Under the pieces are notes generated by a model. It was not told where the DNA came from, did not search any database, and saw only the letters and a list, made by a program, of their open reading frames with translations. This document shows positions 1 through 8,238 of a stretch of DNA of 31,371 bases, piece by piece. This stretch comes from an uncultured Collinsella sp. GTDB lineage: Bacteria > Actinomycetota > Coriobacteriia > Coriobacteriales > Coriobacteriaceae. A program made the translations under genes and the position numbers. Numbering within the stretch: the stretch's first letter is position 1; each line of letters begins with the position of its first letter. The stretch covers positions 1 to 31,371 of the forward strand of contig URGG01000010.1 in the NCBI GenBank assembly GCA_900547345.1. Reading direction: 5' to 3'.

Positions 1-10
1 GTTTGGACAC

Positions 11-40
11 AAGGGTCACCTTCGGGTGGCCCTTCTTTTT
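11..40 (+). terminator. Intrinsic terminator of an upstream gene
   Basis: A 10-bp stem (AAGGGTCACC pairing with GGTGGCCCTT, one G-T pair) closed by a TTCG tetraloop is followed by CTTTTT. It ends a + strand transcript that enters from before the window and separates it from rnhB. Confidence 0.85.
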
Positions 41-69
41 ATCTGATTTGCATGCAAGGAGGGCCTGGT

Positions 70-858
70 ATGGCCAACATGACGAGCTCGGTTTCGGCAT
101 CGCAGGTTGCCGGTGAGTTGGCGAGCGCCACGTTTGAGGAGATTCCCGCCCTCGTGGAGCATTATCGCGAGGACCCGCGCCAGCAGGTGATCAAGGCTTG
201 CGAACGCGCCCTCAAACGCCATGCCAAAGAGCTTGCCGAGCGCGAGCGCGTCAATGACATGTACGAGCTTATGCATGAGCTTGGCGGCGATGGAGTGGTC
301 GTTGGTGTCGACGAGGTGGGTCGCGGATCGGTGGCCGGTCCTTTGACGGTATGCGCTGTCTGCCTTCCTATGGAGCCGCGCGTCTGGGGCATCAACGATT
401 CCAAAAAGCTCACGCCGGCGCGCCGCGAGTTGCTCTCAGTGAAGATTGCCGAGGTGGCGACGGTGATCGGTTTTTGCCATATCGCGCCCAAGGATATCGA
501 TGAGATGGGCATGGCCCGTGCTATCCGTACCGCCGTTGCGGGCGCCGTGGCCGATACGGGGCTCGAGCCCGATTGCGTGCTTATGGATGGCAACCCCTTG
601 GGCGCCGTTCCTAACGAGCGCGATGTGGTGAAGGGCGATGCCAAGATCGCCTGCATCGCCGCGGCGTCCATCATGGCCAAGGTCACGCGTGACGAGATGA
701 TGGTCGAGTACGACGCCGAGTATCCCGAGTACCATCTGGCCGAGTCGAAGGGCTATGCGAGCCCCGAGCACATCGAGGCCATTCGCAAACATGGACTTTG
801 TCCGCTGCACCGCGTGAGCTTTTGCGGAAACTTTCTGCAGACTGAGCGCCTTTTCTAG
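70..858 (+). CDS. rnhB: Ribonuclease HII
   Basis: A 262-residue RNase HII, which cuts the RNA strand of RNA-DNA hybrids and starts removal of misincorporated ribonucleotides in the cytoplasm. The metal-binding signature GVDEVGRG (residues 79-86, acidic pair D81/E82) opens the catalytic domain, followed by NDSKKLTPARRE and a GDAK...AAASIMAKVTRD block typical of the family. About 75 charged helical residues precede the catalytic domain, as in the long Bacillus-type RnhB. ATG 70 is chosen because AAGGAGGG at 56-63 lies 6 bases upstream; an in-frame ATG at 52 lacks such a site. It is flanked by terminators on both sides, so it is probably monocistronic. Confidence 0.96.
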   Translation: MANMTSSVSASQVAGELASATFEEIPALVEHYREDPRQQVIKACERALKRHAKELAERERVNDMYELMHELGGDGVVVGVDEVGRGSVAGPLTVCAVCLPMEPRVWGINDSKKLTPARRELLSVKIAEVATVIGFCHIAPKDIDEMGMARAIRTAVAGAVADTGLEPDCVLMDGNPLGAVPNERDVVKGDAKIACIAAASIMAKVTRDEMMVEYDAEYPEYHLAESKGYASPEHIEAIRKHGLCPLHRVSFCGNFLQTERLF

Positions 859-907
859 GCCAATTGTGGAGACATGGACCTCTGGGGTTTTATAAACCTG
901 CTGGTAG

Positions 908-949
908 CGGGCCGTATGCAACACCATTGTTGCGTACGGCCCGTTTTTT
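908..949 (+). terminator. Intrinsic terminator of rnhB
   Basis: A 14-bp stem (CGGGCCGTATGCAA with TTGCGTACGGCCCG, one G-T pair) is followed by six T residues. It separates rnhB from the yraN cluster, which must therefore have its own promoter in the next 100 bases. Confidence 0.92.
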
Positions 950-956
950 GACGGCA

Positions 957-976
957 TTTGGTCAGCTTTTGGTTTG
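957..976 (+). promoter_or_regulatory. 20-base motif shared with the comEA upstream region (copy 1)
   Basis: TTTGGTCAGCTTTTGGTTTG occurs here, 71 bases before the yraN start and just after the rnhB terminator, and identically at 30302-30321 upstream of comEA. No clear sigma-70 -10 box follows at a fixed distance in both copies. A binding site for a competence regulator, or part of an alternative promoter, is an inference from position. Confidence 0.5.
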
Positions 977-1047
977 CTTCCGGTACTTACCCGCATGAAA
1001 GGTGCCCTCATCATCGGGGCAATGCAGTGTGCGGGAAAGGAGACCCC

Positions 1048-1533
1048 ATGAGTGCCGCAAGCAAAAAGAGCAAGACGCAGCAGCTCAAGGAGCGTTGGGA
1101 AAACGGCGAGCTCGACTCCGGGGCGATGACGCCCGAGTTTATCAAGGGACTCAGTCCCCGCGAGCTAGGCATGCTGGGCGAGCTGATCACCATCGACTAC
1201 TTTAACGAGCGCGGCTACACCTTGCTGGAGCAGGGCTATCGTTGCACCGAGGGCGAGGCCGATCTGGTGCTGCTCGATGAGCTCGACGATGTCGTGGTGA
1301 TGGCCGAGGTCAAGACCAGACGCGTTTCGCTGGATTGCACCACGCGGGTCTTTCCCGAGGAGGCCGTGGACGCCCAAAAGCAACGCCGCTACCGCCGCAT
1401 CGCAAGTTGCTATCTCATGGAGCATTATCCGCTCAAGGCGATTCGCTTCGATGCTGTGGGTGTCACCATCCGCGGCGGGCATATCGCCGAGATCGAGCAT
1501 CAGTACAACGCGTTCGATTGGCAGGTGTCGTGA
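1048..1533 (+). CDS. yraN: YraN/UPF0102 family endonuclease-like protein
   Basis: A 161-residue member of the UPF0102 (YraN) family, which has a restriction-endonuclease-like fold; its cellular role is not established. The core is visible as LGELITIDYFNERGYTLLEQ followed by GEADLVLLDE and VVVMAEVKTRR, matching the family pattern of a D followed by E-x-K in the nuclease-like centre. The first 30 residues are a Lys/Gln-rich extension. ATG 1048 is preceded by AAAGGAG with 5-base spacing. Its TGA stop overlaps the ATG of comM (TGATG), so the two are translationally coupled. The neighbourhood with comM and dprA is a common bacterial arrangement and suggests a part in DNA processing (inference). 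Confidence 0.92.
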   Translation: MSAASKKSKTQQLKERWENGELDSGAMTPEFIKGLSPRELGMLGELITIDYFNERGYTLLEQGYRCTEGEADLVLLDELDDVVVMAEVKTRRVSLDCTTRVFPEEAVDAQKQRRYRRIASCYLMEHYPLKAIRFDAVGVTIRGGHIAEIEHQYNAFDWQVS

Positions 1534-3056
1534 TGGCGTTCGAGACGTTTGCCGTTCACGCGGCCTGCATCCGCGGCGTCGAGGCGATTCACGTCACGGT
1601 CGAGGTCTCGCTTGCCGGTGGCATTCCGGGCATCCAGATGCTCGGCATTCCGAGTATGGAGGTGATGGAGTCACGCGGTCGTATTCGCTGCGCGATGCGC
1701 TCCGCCGGGTTCGAGATCCCGCGCTCGGGCATTACCGTTAACCTGGCACCCGGCGATATCCGCAAGACCGGTAGCGGCTTTGACCTGCCCATCGCCATCG
1801 CGGTTCTAGCGGCCGATGAGCAGATTCCCCGTGACAACCTCGATCGCTGCCTTATCGCAGGTGAGCTTGGTCTGGACGGTACGGTGCTTCCCGTCAAGGG
1901 CGAGGTGGCGTTTCAGCTATTGGCTCGCGACATGGGGCTGTCTTTTATCGCCGGCAGGTCCGACCAGCATGTGCCACTCGCGGGCGTAGATTGCGGCTTT
2001 ATCGACCATCTGTCTCAGCTTGCTCACGGCATGGGCGATGCCGCACGGCACTACTTGGATTCCGAGGGTGTCGAGGCGACCTTTGAGCCCGAGCTCGACT
2101 ATGCAGACGTGCTGGGGCAGGAAGTCGCTAAACGCGGCATGGCGCTTGCGGCGGCAGGAGAACTCGGCTTGCTCATGATCGGGTCTCCGGGATCGGGCAA
2201 GACGATGCTCGCACGCCGTATGACCGGCATCCTGCCCGAGCTTTCCGTTGAGGATCAGCAGGAGGCACTGTGCATCCATTCGGTTTTGGGTGAGAACATT
2301 GATGGCTTGTTGGCGGGGCACCGCCCCTTCCGCAGTCCCCACCACAGTATTTCGACCGCAGGCCTTATCGGCGGCGGGCGCCCGGTGCACCCGGGTGAGA
2401 TCAGCCTTGCTCATGGCGGCGTGCTCTTTTTGGACGAGCTTGCCGAGTTTCCCACTGGCGTGCTGCAGACGCTGCGTCAGCCCATCGAGCGCGGCTACGT
2501 GAGGATCGTACGCGTCGACGGGGCTTTTACCTTCCCGTCGCGCTTTCAGCTGCTGGCTGCGAGCAATCCCTGCCCCTGCGGCTTTTTGGGCGATCGCGAG
2601 GTGCCGTGTCGCTGCTCGGCGGCGATGGTCGAGCGCTATCGGTCTAAACTGCGCGGTCCTTTGGCCGACCGTATCGACATGATGATCGATGTGACCCGTC
2701 CCGACCCTCAAGTGATTATCGAGGGTGCGGAGGGCATGTCGTCGGCCGAGTTACGTGACTACGTTGTGCGCGGTCGCGCCTTTCGCGCTTGGCGCGAATC
2801 CCGCATGGACGATGCGGATGCCGAGGCCGAGGATGACGAGACTCGGTCCATTGACGGCGTCGTTTCGACCTTTGAGCTCGATGATGCGGCGGAGAAGTGT
2901 GTGCTCGGCCTGTCGAAGCGCACGCATCTCACAGGGCGTGGCATCGTGCGCCTTGTTCGCATTGCGCGCACGATCGCAGATGTCGCCGAGAGCGAGCAGG
3001 TGACGCAGGACCACGTGCTCGAGGCGGCGATGTACCAGGGAAGGAGGGACCAATGA
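1533..3056 (+). CDS. comM: ComM/YifB family AAA+ ATPase (Mg-chelatase-like)
   Basis: A 507-residue YifB/ComM ATPase. In naturally transformable bacteria ComM is a hexameric helicase that promotes branch migration while incoming DNA is integrated. The N-terminal ChlI-like domain (about 1-180, with GIPGIQMLGIPS) precedes the AAA+ module: Walker A GSPGSGKT at 217-224, Walker B VLFLDEL near 297-303, and a Cys cluster (NPCPCGF...PCRC) near 342-359 as in the family. The C-terminal Mg-chelatase domain is complete. The start is ATG 1533, overlapping the yraN stop; the stop overlaps the dprA start (ATGA). Full length for the family. A competence role in this organism is inferred from the neighbouring dprA. 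Confidence 0.95.
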   Translation: MAFETFAVHAACIRGVEAIHVTVEVSLAGGIPGIQMLGIPSMEVMESRGRIRCAMRSAGFEIPRSGITVNLAPGDIRKTGSGFDLPIAIAVLAADEQIPRDNLDRCLIAGELGLDGTVLPVKGEVAFQLLARDMGLSFIAGRSDQHVPLAGVDCGFIDHLSQLAHGMGDAARHYLDSEGVEATFEPELDYADVLGQEVAKRGMALAAAGELGLLMIGSPGSGKTMLARRMTGILPELSVEDQQEALCIHSVLGENIDGLLAGHRPFRSPHHSISTAGLIGGGRPVHPGEISLAHGGVLFLDELAEFPTGVLQTLRQPIERGYVRIVRVDGAFTFPSRFQLLAASNPCPCGFLGDREVPCRCSAAMVERYRSKLRGPLADRIDMMIDVTRPDPQVIIEGAEGMSSAELRDYVVRGRAFRAWRESRMDDADAEAEDDETRSIDGVVSTFELDDAAEKCVLGLSKRTHLTGRGIVRLVRIARTIADVAESEQVTQDHVLEAAMYQGRRDQ

Positions 3057-3988
3057 TGGCTGAGGGGACCTTCGAGCTGCATCCAGGTGACGCGTTGTAT
3101 CCCGAGACCGTTTTGGAGCTTTCTGATGTACCTCAGACGCTCTATGTGCGCGGCAACCCCGAGGCGCTTTCGACGCACGCGCTCTCCATCATCGGTGCGC
3201 GAAAGGCCTCGCCGTATGGTCTTGCCGTGGCAGAGCTTGCGGCGAAGGTGGCGGTTGAGGCGGGAGTGACGGTAGTTTCGGGCGGTGCGGTCGGTTGTGA
3301 CCAGGCCTCGGGTTGGGCTGCGGTCAACGCCGGCGGCAAACACGTCGTGGTGCTGGGGACGGGCGCCGACGTGGTCTACCCGCGTTCGAGCGCGGGGCTT
3401 ATTACGCGCACGCTCGATACGGGCGGCGTGGTCGTGTCGATCTCTCCGTGGGGCATGGGTCCGCGCAAGTTTGCCTTTCCGCGTCGCAATCGCGTGATCG
3501 CGGCCCTGTCGCAAGCCCTCTTTGTATCCGAGGCGGGTATGCCTTCCGGGACGTTTTCTACAGCCGAGGCTGCTATGGATTTGGGGCGCGAACTTCTTGC
3601 CGTGCCGGGGTCGATCCTATCGCCCGAGTCGCGTGGCACGAATTACCTCATTGCGAACGGTGCCTGCTGCATTGTCGACGAGGAGTCCATCGAGATGGCT
3701 ATCTCTCGCATATACGGCACCCTGCGCTACTCGCGCCCCGATGCTCCCGGCATTGCCGACCTGAATCCAACACAGCAGACCGTGATGCATGCGCTCATCG
3801 CCTCTCCGCTCAAGGTCGACGACATCGCGGCGCTCGTCTCACTCGATGCTGTCGGCGTACTCAAACTCTTGGGTTCGCTTGAACTCGAGGGCCTTATCGA
3901 GCGCATGATGGATGGAAGGTATGCGCCCTCCAAGTTTGCCCTTCACGCCCAGACGCCCTTCGGTCACAATGGAAAACGTGTCAATTAG
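3053..3988 (+). CDS. dprA: DNA-processing protein DprA
   Basis: A 311-residue DprA (Smf), which binds incoming single-stranded DNA during transformation and loads RecA. The Rossmann-like core runs from SIIGARKASPYG (45-56) through SGGAVGCD (76-83), VVVLGTGADVVYP (98-110) and FPRRNRVIA (142-150). The C-terminal 70 residues form a winged-helix (DML1-like) domain starting near PTQQTVMHAL. The usual SGxARGID-x-x-AH pattern is altered: V replaces the R and the region reads GCDQASGWAAV. Two adjacent ATGs (3053, 3056) follow AAGGAGG; 3053 makes a 4-base overlap with comM and is preferred. It lies 14 bases ahead of trmFO in the same direction. Confidence 0.95.
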   Translation: MMAEGTFELHPGDALYPETVLELSDVPQTLYVRGNPEALSTHALSIIGARKASPYGLAVAELAAKVAVEAGVTVVSGGAVGCDQASGWAAVNAGGKHVVVLGTGADVVYPRSSAGLITRTLDTGGVVVSISPWGMGPRKFAFPRRNRVIAALSQALFVSEAGMPSGTFSTAEAAMDLGRELLAVPGSILSPESRGTNYLIANGACCIVDEESIEMAISRIYGTLRYSRPDAPGIADLNPTQQTVMHALIASPLKVDDIAALVSLDAVGVLKLLGSLELEGLIERMMDGRYAPSKFALHAQTPFGHNGKRVN

Positions 3989-4002
3989 AAAGGTGTTTGC
4001 AG

Positions 4003-5340
4003 ATGCAGTTCGATCAGGTGACGGTTATCGGTGGCGGTCTGGCGGGTTCGGAATGCGCGATCCAGCTGGCAGACCGCGGGTTTGCCGTAAAGCTGTGCGA
4101 GATGCGCCCCCAGGTGAGCTCCCCGGCTCACCATACCGATCACCTGGCAGAGCTCGTCTGCTCCAATTCGTTTAAGTCGACCCGTCCGGATTCCGCGGCT
4201 GGTTTGCTGAAGGCCGAGCTTGAGCGCATGGGTTCAGTCCTGCTCGACTGCGCCCATCGCGCTGCTGTTCCCGCTGGTGGCGCCCTGGCGGTCGACCGTG
4301 TTACATTCTCCGAGCTCGTCGAGGCTGAGGTTGCCGCCCGCCCCAATATCGAGGTCGTTCACGGCGAGGTCACCCAGATCCCCGAGGGCCACGTGGTCAT
4401 TGCCGCGGGCCCGCTGTGTTCACCGGCGCTGAGCGAAGAGGTCATGAAGCTCGTCGGTGGCGACGCCCTTGCGTTCTTCGATGCCGCGGCGCCGATCGTC
4501 GATGCCTCCACGCTCGATATGGACGTGCTGTTTTCGCAGTCGCGCTACGAGGAGCAGGGGAGCGGCGACTATCTCAACGCTCCGCTCAACAAGGAGGAGT
4601 ACGAGGCCTTTATCGAGGCGCTCACCACGGCCGACCGCGTGGTGCTCAAGGACTTTGAGGGCGGCGATCTGTTCCAGGCCTGCCAGCCTGCCGAGGAGGT
4701 TGCGCGCACCGGCAAGGACGCCATTCGCTTTGGCGCCATGAAGCCCGTCGGCCTCACCGACCCGCGTACCGGACGTCGCCCTTGGGCGGCGATTCAGCTG
4801 CGTGCCGAGAACAAGGAGAAGACCGCCTATAACCTGGTGGGCTTCCAGACCAACCTGACCTTTGGCGAGCAGAAGCGCGTCTTCCATATGGTGCCGGGCC
4901 TGGAGAACGCTGAGTTCTTCCGCTACGGTGTCATGCACCGCAATACCTTTGTCGACGCCCCGCACGTGCTCGATGGCACCTTTGCCGTGCCCGGTACCGG
5001 CGTGCGCCTGGCCGGTCAGATCACCGGCACCGAGGGGTACATGGAAGCCGTGGCGACCGGTCTGCTCGCGGCGCTCAACACCTATGCAGAGGCTATCGGC
5101 GCCGATTCCGTCGAGTTGCCCCGCGTGGGCGCCCTGGGTGCGCTCGTGGGCTATGCGACCGATCCTGCCACCGTGGGCTATCAGCCCATGCATGTCAACT
5201 TTGGCCTGGTGCCGCCGCTCGAGGACGGTAAGCGCCGCAGCAAGCGCGACCGCTATCAGGCCTATGCGGACCGTGCGCTCGAGGCCCTCGATGCCTACTT
5301 GGCCACGCGTTCCGACTTGTTTGGAGGCGACCGGTCATAG
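4003..5340 (+). CDS. trmFO: Methylenetetrahydrofolate-tRNA-(uracil-5-)-methyltransferase TrmFO
   Basis: A 445-residue flavoenzyme that makes 5-methyluridine at tRNA position 54, using methylenetetrahydrofolate as carbon donor and FADH2 as reductant. The FAD-binding motif GGGLAGSE is at residues 10-17, followed by the family blocks ELVCSNSFKS, FFDAAAPIVDASTLD, MKPVGLTDPRTGRRPWAA and the C-terminal GQITGTEGYMEA. ATG 4003 has AGAAAGG 8 bases upstream. The length is normal. The following xerC reading frame begins at or inside the stop codon region, suggesting coupling. The trmFO-xerC order is common in Firmicutes and Coriobacteriia. Confidence 0.96.
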   Translation: MQFDQVTVIGGGLAGSECAIQLADRGFAVKLCEMRPQVSSPAHHTDHLAELVCSNSFKSTRPDSAAGLLKAELERMGSVLLDCAHRAAVPAGGALAVDRVTFSELVEAEVAARPNIEVVHGEVTQIPEGHVVIAAGPLCSPALSEEVMKLVGGDALAFFDAAAPIVDASTLDMDVLFSQSRYEEQGSGDYLNAPLNKEEYEAFIEALTTADRVVLKDFEGGDLFQACQPAEEVARTGKDAIRFGAMKPVGLTDPRTGRRPWAAIQLRAENKEKTAYNLVGFQTNLTFGEQKRVFHMVPGLENAEFFRYGVMHRNTFVDAPHVLDGTFAVPGTGVRLAGQITGTEGYMEAVATGLLAALNTYAEAIGADSVELPRVGALGALVGYATDPATVGYQPMHVNFGLVPPLEDGKRRSKRDRYQAYADRALEALDAYLATRSDLFGGDRS

Positions 5341-6257
5341 CCTTTGACCTGTACGACACCGTCGACTCTTTTATCGCCTATATCGCACGCGTTGAGGGGC
5401 TTTCTCCCAACACGGTGACGGCCTATGGCTCGAGACTGGAGCGCTTTGCTGCCTGGTGCGAGCGCGAGGATATTGATGCTTTCGCTGCCGACGTGCGCAC
5501 CATTCGTCGCTATCTTGCTGAGCTTTCGCGTGAGCAGGTGGCTCCCCGAACGCTTGCGGCGCACCTGTCGGCTATCCGATCTCTCTATCGCTGGATGGCT
5601 GCCGAGGGGATTGTCGAGGGCGATGCGGTCTCGGCGATCGCGTCGCCCAAGCTGCCGCGTGACCTGCCGGGCGTCCTTACGACCCAGCAGGTCGAGGCGC
5701 TGCTCAAGACGCCTGATACCTCAACACCCGCGGGACTGCGCGATGCGGCGATGCTCGAGTTGCTCTATGCCTCGGGTGCCCGCATCTCAGAGCTTGCGGC
5801 GCTCAATGTGGAATCCATCTCATGGTCCGAGCGCACGCTGCGCCTGTGGGGCAAGGGGAGCAAGGAGCGTATCGTCCCTCTGTATCGTCGTGCGCTCGAT
5901 GTGACGCGTCTCTATATTGAAGAGGGGAGGCCGGAGTTGCTCGCTCGGGCAAAGCGCCGCGACCTCGCTACCGGGCCGCATCCGCTGCTTATATCGGCGC
6001 GCGGCAATCGCATGAGCGCCGCGATGCTCCGGCGGCGGTTCCATACGCTGGCGACGCTCGCCGGCATTCCGGCTGACATCGCCCCGCATGCGATGCGCCA
6101 TACCTTTGCGACCGACTTGCTCGAGGGCGGTGCGGACCTGCGCTCGGTTCAAGAGCTGCTAGGTCATGCGAGCCTGTCCACGACGCAGATCTACACGCAT
6201 CTCACACCCGATCGGCTTAAACGTGCCGTGGCTCAAGCCCATCCCCGCGGCGAATAG
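5337..6257 (+). CDS. xerC: Tyrosine recombinase XerC (start codon uncertain)
   Basis: A Xer-type site-specific recombinase of about 280-306 residues. Xer proteins resolve chromosome dimers at dif. The C-terminal catalytic domain is complete: the first Arg in GARISELAALNV, Lys in WGKGSKERIVPL, the HAMRHTFATDLLEGG box, and LLGHASLSTTQIYTHL with the nucleophilic Tyr. The N-terminal SAM-like domain reads in frame as FDLYDTVDSFIAYIARVEGLSPNTVTAY, but this stretch has no ATG, GTG or TTG. The first canonical start is GTG 5415, which would delete most of the first helix. A well-placed GGAGG at 5323-5327 points to initiation near ATA 5337 (or CTG 5349). The start given here is an inference; the gene itself is certain. 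Confidence 0.9.
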   Translation: MAFDLYDTVDSFIAYIARVEGLSPNTVTAYGSRLERFAAWCEREDIDAFAADVRTIRRYLAELSREQVAPRTLAAHLSAIRSLYRWMAAEGIVEGDAVSAIASPKLPRDLPGVLTTQQVEALLKTPDTSTPAGLRDAAMLELLYASGARISELAALNVESISWSERTLRLWGKGSKERIVPLYRRALDVTRLYIEEGRPELLARAKRRDLATGPHPLLISARGNRMSAAMLRRRFHTLATLAGIPADIAPHAMRHTFATDLLEGGADLRSVQELLGHASLSTTQIYTHLTPDRLKRAVAQAHPRGE

Positions 6258-6306
6258 TGGCTGGGACGTCCCGCGCCGCACTCAGGTGTGTGGTTTTGAT
6301 TGCGGG

Positions 6307-6335
6307 TTGGCAGGAAGAGGCATTCCTGCTATCAT
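6307..6335 (+). promoter_or_regulatory. Promoter of rpsB-tsf
   Basis: A -35 TTGGCA (6307-6312) and a -10 TATCAT (6330-6335) are separated by exactly 17 bases. This is the best sigma-70-type promoter in the window and fits high expression of ribosomal protein S2 and EF-Ts. Confidence 0.75.
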
Positions 6336-6342
6336 TCATCGG

Positions 6343-6476
6343 GTTGCTTCACGGCAACATGTTTTTATCACGCACGCGCGGCTACTTCATACCGTGGTGC
6401 CCGGGCTTTGGTAGCACATGTCCGGGTTGGTTTTGGAGGATGACCCCGCGCGGAGGCAAACCACAGGAGGTTTAAC
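6343..6476 (+). promoter_or_regulatory. Leader RNA of rpsB
   Basis: About 130-140 bases separate the promoter from the rpsB start. The leader can form small hairpins: GTTGC with GCAAC near 6342-6357, CCCGG with CCGGG near 6401-6426, and GGTTT with AAACC near 6428-6463, the last just before the AGGAGG site. S2 autoregulates its mRNA in several bacteria; whether this leader does so is inference from length and structure only. Confidence 0.35.
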
Positions 6477-7205
6477 ATGGCTACCAAGATTAATATCCGC
6501 ACCCTGCTCGAGGCCGGCTGCCACTTCGGTCACCAGACCCGTCGCTGGAACCCCAAGATGAAGCCGTTCATCTTCGGTGAGCGCAACGGCATCTACATCC
6601 TCGACCTCAAGCAGACCATCCTCGACGCCGACCAGGCCTACACCTTCGTCAAGAACGTCGCCAAGGGTGGCAACGTGCTGTTCGTCGGCACCAAGAAGCA
6701 GGCTCAGGAGGCCGTCAAGAACGCTGCTGAGCGCGCCAACATGCCTTACATCAACCAGCGTTGGCTCGGCGGTATGCTGACCAACTTCGTCACCATCCGC
6801 TCCCGCATCAACCGCATGGAGGAGCTCGAGGCCATGGTCGAGGACGGCCGCATGGCTGTTCTGCCCAAGAAGGAGCAGGCTGTTCTCGGCAAGGAGCTCA
6901 CCAAGCTCCAGACCAACCTCGGTGGCGCCCGCGACATGAAGGGTCTGCCCCAGGCTCTCTTCGTCATCGACACCAAGCGCGAGGAGAACGCCATCAAGGA
7001 GGCTCAGCGCCTGAACATCCCAGTCGTCGCCCTGATCGACACCAACTCCGATCCCGACGAGGTCGAGTACGGCATCCCCTGCAACGATGACGCTATCTCC
7101 GCTGTCACCCTTATGTGCGAGCTCATGGCTGACGCCTGCCTCGCTGGCTCTGGTAAGGAGCAGGTCTCCGAGGCCGAGATGGCCGCTGAGCCCAAGGCCG
7201 AGTAA
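6477..7205 (+). CDS. rpsB: 30S ribosomal protein S2
   Basis: A 242-residue S2, a component of the small ribosomal subunit at the head-body junction that S1 needs for binding. The N-terminal signature (LLEAGCHFGHQTRRWNPKM), the block INQRWLGGMLTNF and the C-terminal IPVVALIDTNSDP are all present. ATG 6477 follows AGGAGG with 7-base spacing. Codon use is strongly biased toward C- and G-ending codons compared with neighbours, as expected for a highly expressed gene. It forms a two-gene operon with tsf, 45 bases downstream. Confidence 0.98.
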   Translation: MATKINIRTLLEAGCHFGHQTRRWNPKMKPFIFGERNGIYILDLKQTILDADQAYTFVKNVAKGGNVLFVGTKKQAQEAVKNAAERANMPYINQRWLGGMLTNFVTIRSRINRMEELEAMVEDGRMAVLPKKEQAVLGKELTKLQTNLGGARDMKGLPQALFVIDTKREENAIKEAQRLNIPVVALIDTNSDPDEVEYGIPCNDDAISAVTLMCELMADACLAGSGKEQVSEAEMAAEPKAE

Positions 7206-7250
7206 ATCAGTCTTAGTTAATTCTTTTTCATCTCTTTGAAAGGAACCACA

Positions 7251-8120
7251 ATGGCCCAGATTACCGCCGCTATGGTCAAGCAGCTCCGCGAGATGACCGA
7301 CTCCCCGATGATGGAGTGCAAGAAGGCTCTCGTCGAGGCTGACGGCGACATGGACGCCGCTGTCGACGTTCTGCGTAAGAACGGCCTTGCCAAGGCTGCC
7401 AAGAAGGCTGGCCGTGAGACCAACGAGGGCGCTGTCGCCGCGTTCGTCTCCGAGGATGGCAAGACCGGCGCTCTGCTCGAGCTCTCCTGCGAGACCGACT
7501 TCGTTGGCTCTAACGCCAAGTTCACCGGCTTTGCTTCCAAGGTCGCTGAGGTTGTCGCTACCACCGAGCCTGCTGACGTCGACGCTCTGCTCGAGAAGCC
7601 GATGGGCGAGGAGACCGTTTCCTCCGAGCTCACCGAGATGATTCACATCATGGGCGAGAACATGAAGATCTCCCGCTTCGCTGCCCGCAAGGCTGAGAAC
7701 GGCGCGCTCGCTTCTTACATCCACATGGGTGGTAAGATCGGCGTCCTCGTCGAGTTCGCCTTCGAGAAGGCTGAGACCGCTCAGGCTGAATCCTTCAAGA
7801 CCTTCGCTCACGACGTTGCCCTTCAGGTTGCCGCCGTCGCCCCGATCTGCGCTACCCGCGATCAGGTTCCGGCCGAGACCGTCGAGCACGAGAAGCAGAT
7901 CTACATGGATCAGGCTGCCGAGTCCGGTAAGCCCGAGGCTATCCAGGAGAAGATGGCTGTCGGCCGTCTGGAGAAGTTCTACAAGCAGTCCGTGCTCACC
8001 GAGCAGGAGTTCATCAAGGACAGCTCCCTCACCATCAAGAAGTACGCTGAGAAGGTCTCCAAGGAGCTCGGCGACACCATTACCGTCGTTGCCTTTGACC
8101 GTCTGGTCCGTGGCGAGTAA
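7251..8120 (+). CDS. tsf: Elongation factor Ts
   Basis: A 289-residue EF-Ts, the guanine nucleotide exchange factor that regenerates EF-Tu-GTP. The N-terminal UBA-like domain MAQITAAMVKQLREMTDSPMM and the signature MECKKALVEADGDMDAAVDVLR are clear, followed by both core subdomains (CETDFVGSNAKF; VAAVAPICATRDQVP). ATG 7251 is preceded by GAAAGGA at a good distance; an upstream in-frame ATG at 7236 has no such site and would add five residues not typical of the family. Codon bias matches rpsB. Confidence 0.98.
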   Translation: MAQITAAMVKQLREMTDSPMMECKKALVEADGDMDAAVDVLRKNGLAKAAKKAGRETNEGAVAAFVSEDGKTGALLELSCETDFVGSNAKFTGFASKVAEVVATTEPADVDALLEKPMGEETVSSELTEMIHIMGENMKISRFAARKAENGALASYIHMGGKIGVLVEFAFEKAETAQAESFKTFAHDVALQVAAVAPICATRDQVPAETVEHEKQIYMDQAAESGKPEAIQEKMAVGRLEKFYKQSVLTEQEFIKDSSLTIKKYAEKVSKELGDTITVVAFDRLVRGE

Positions 8121-8144
8121 ATAAGCTCTTGTAGCTGGTAATGA

Positions 8145-8178
8145 GCAGGCTGTGGGTTTTACTCACAGCCTGCTTTTT
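8145..8178 (+). terminator. Intrinsic terminator of rpsB-tsf
   Basis: A perfect 10-bp stem (GCAGGCTGTG with CACAGCCTGC) is followed directly by TTTTT. It ends the rpsB-tsf transcript ahead of pyrH. Confidence 0.93.
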
Positions 8179-8199
8179 CATGGCTCTTCTTAGAGCCTT

Positions 8200-8208
8200 T
8201 GATAGAAT
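8200..8208 (+). promoter_or_regulatory. Extended -10 promoter of the pyrH operon
   Basis: TGATAGAAT matches an extended -10 element (TG-n-TAGAAT) about 30 bases before the pyrH start and just after the tsf terminator. No convincing -35 lies 17 bases upstream. The position makes it the likely start of the pyrH-proS transcript. Confidence 0.5.
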
Positions 8209-8238
8209 GTTGAGAGTTCAATCTAAAGGAGGATCGCT

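Noticed and set aside
70..310. Long N-terminal extension of RNase HII as a possible extra domain
   Set aside because: Bacillus-type RNase HII has a similar charged helical extension before the GVDEVGRG motif, so this is ordinary for the family.
6387..7889. A 500-residue open frame on the - strand opposite rpsB and tsf
   Set aside because: This is a shadow caused by strong codon bias of the two translation genes. It spans two real genes and their gap and lacks any family signature.
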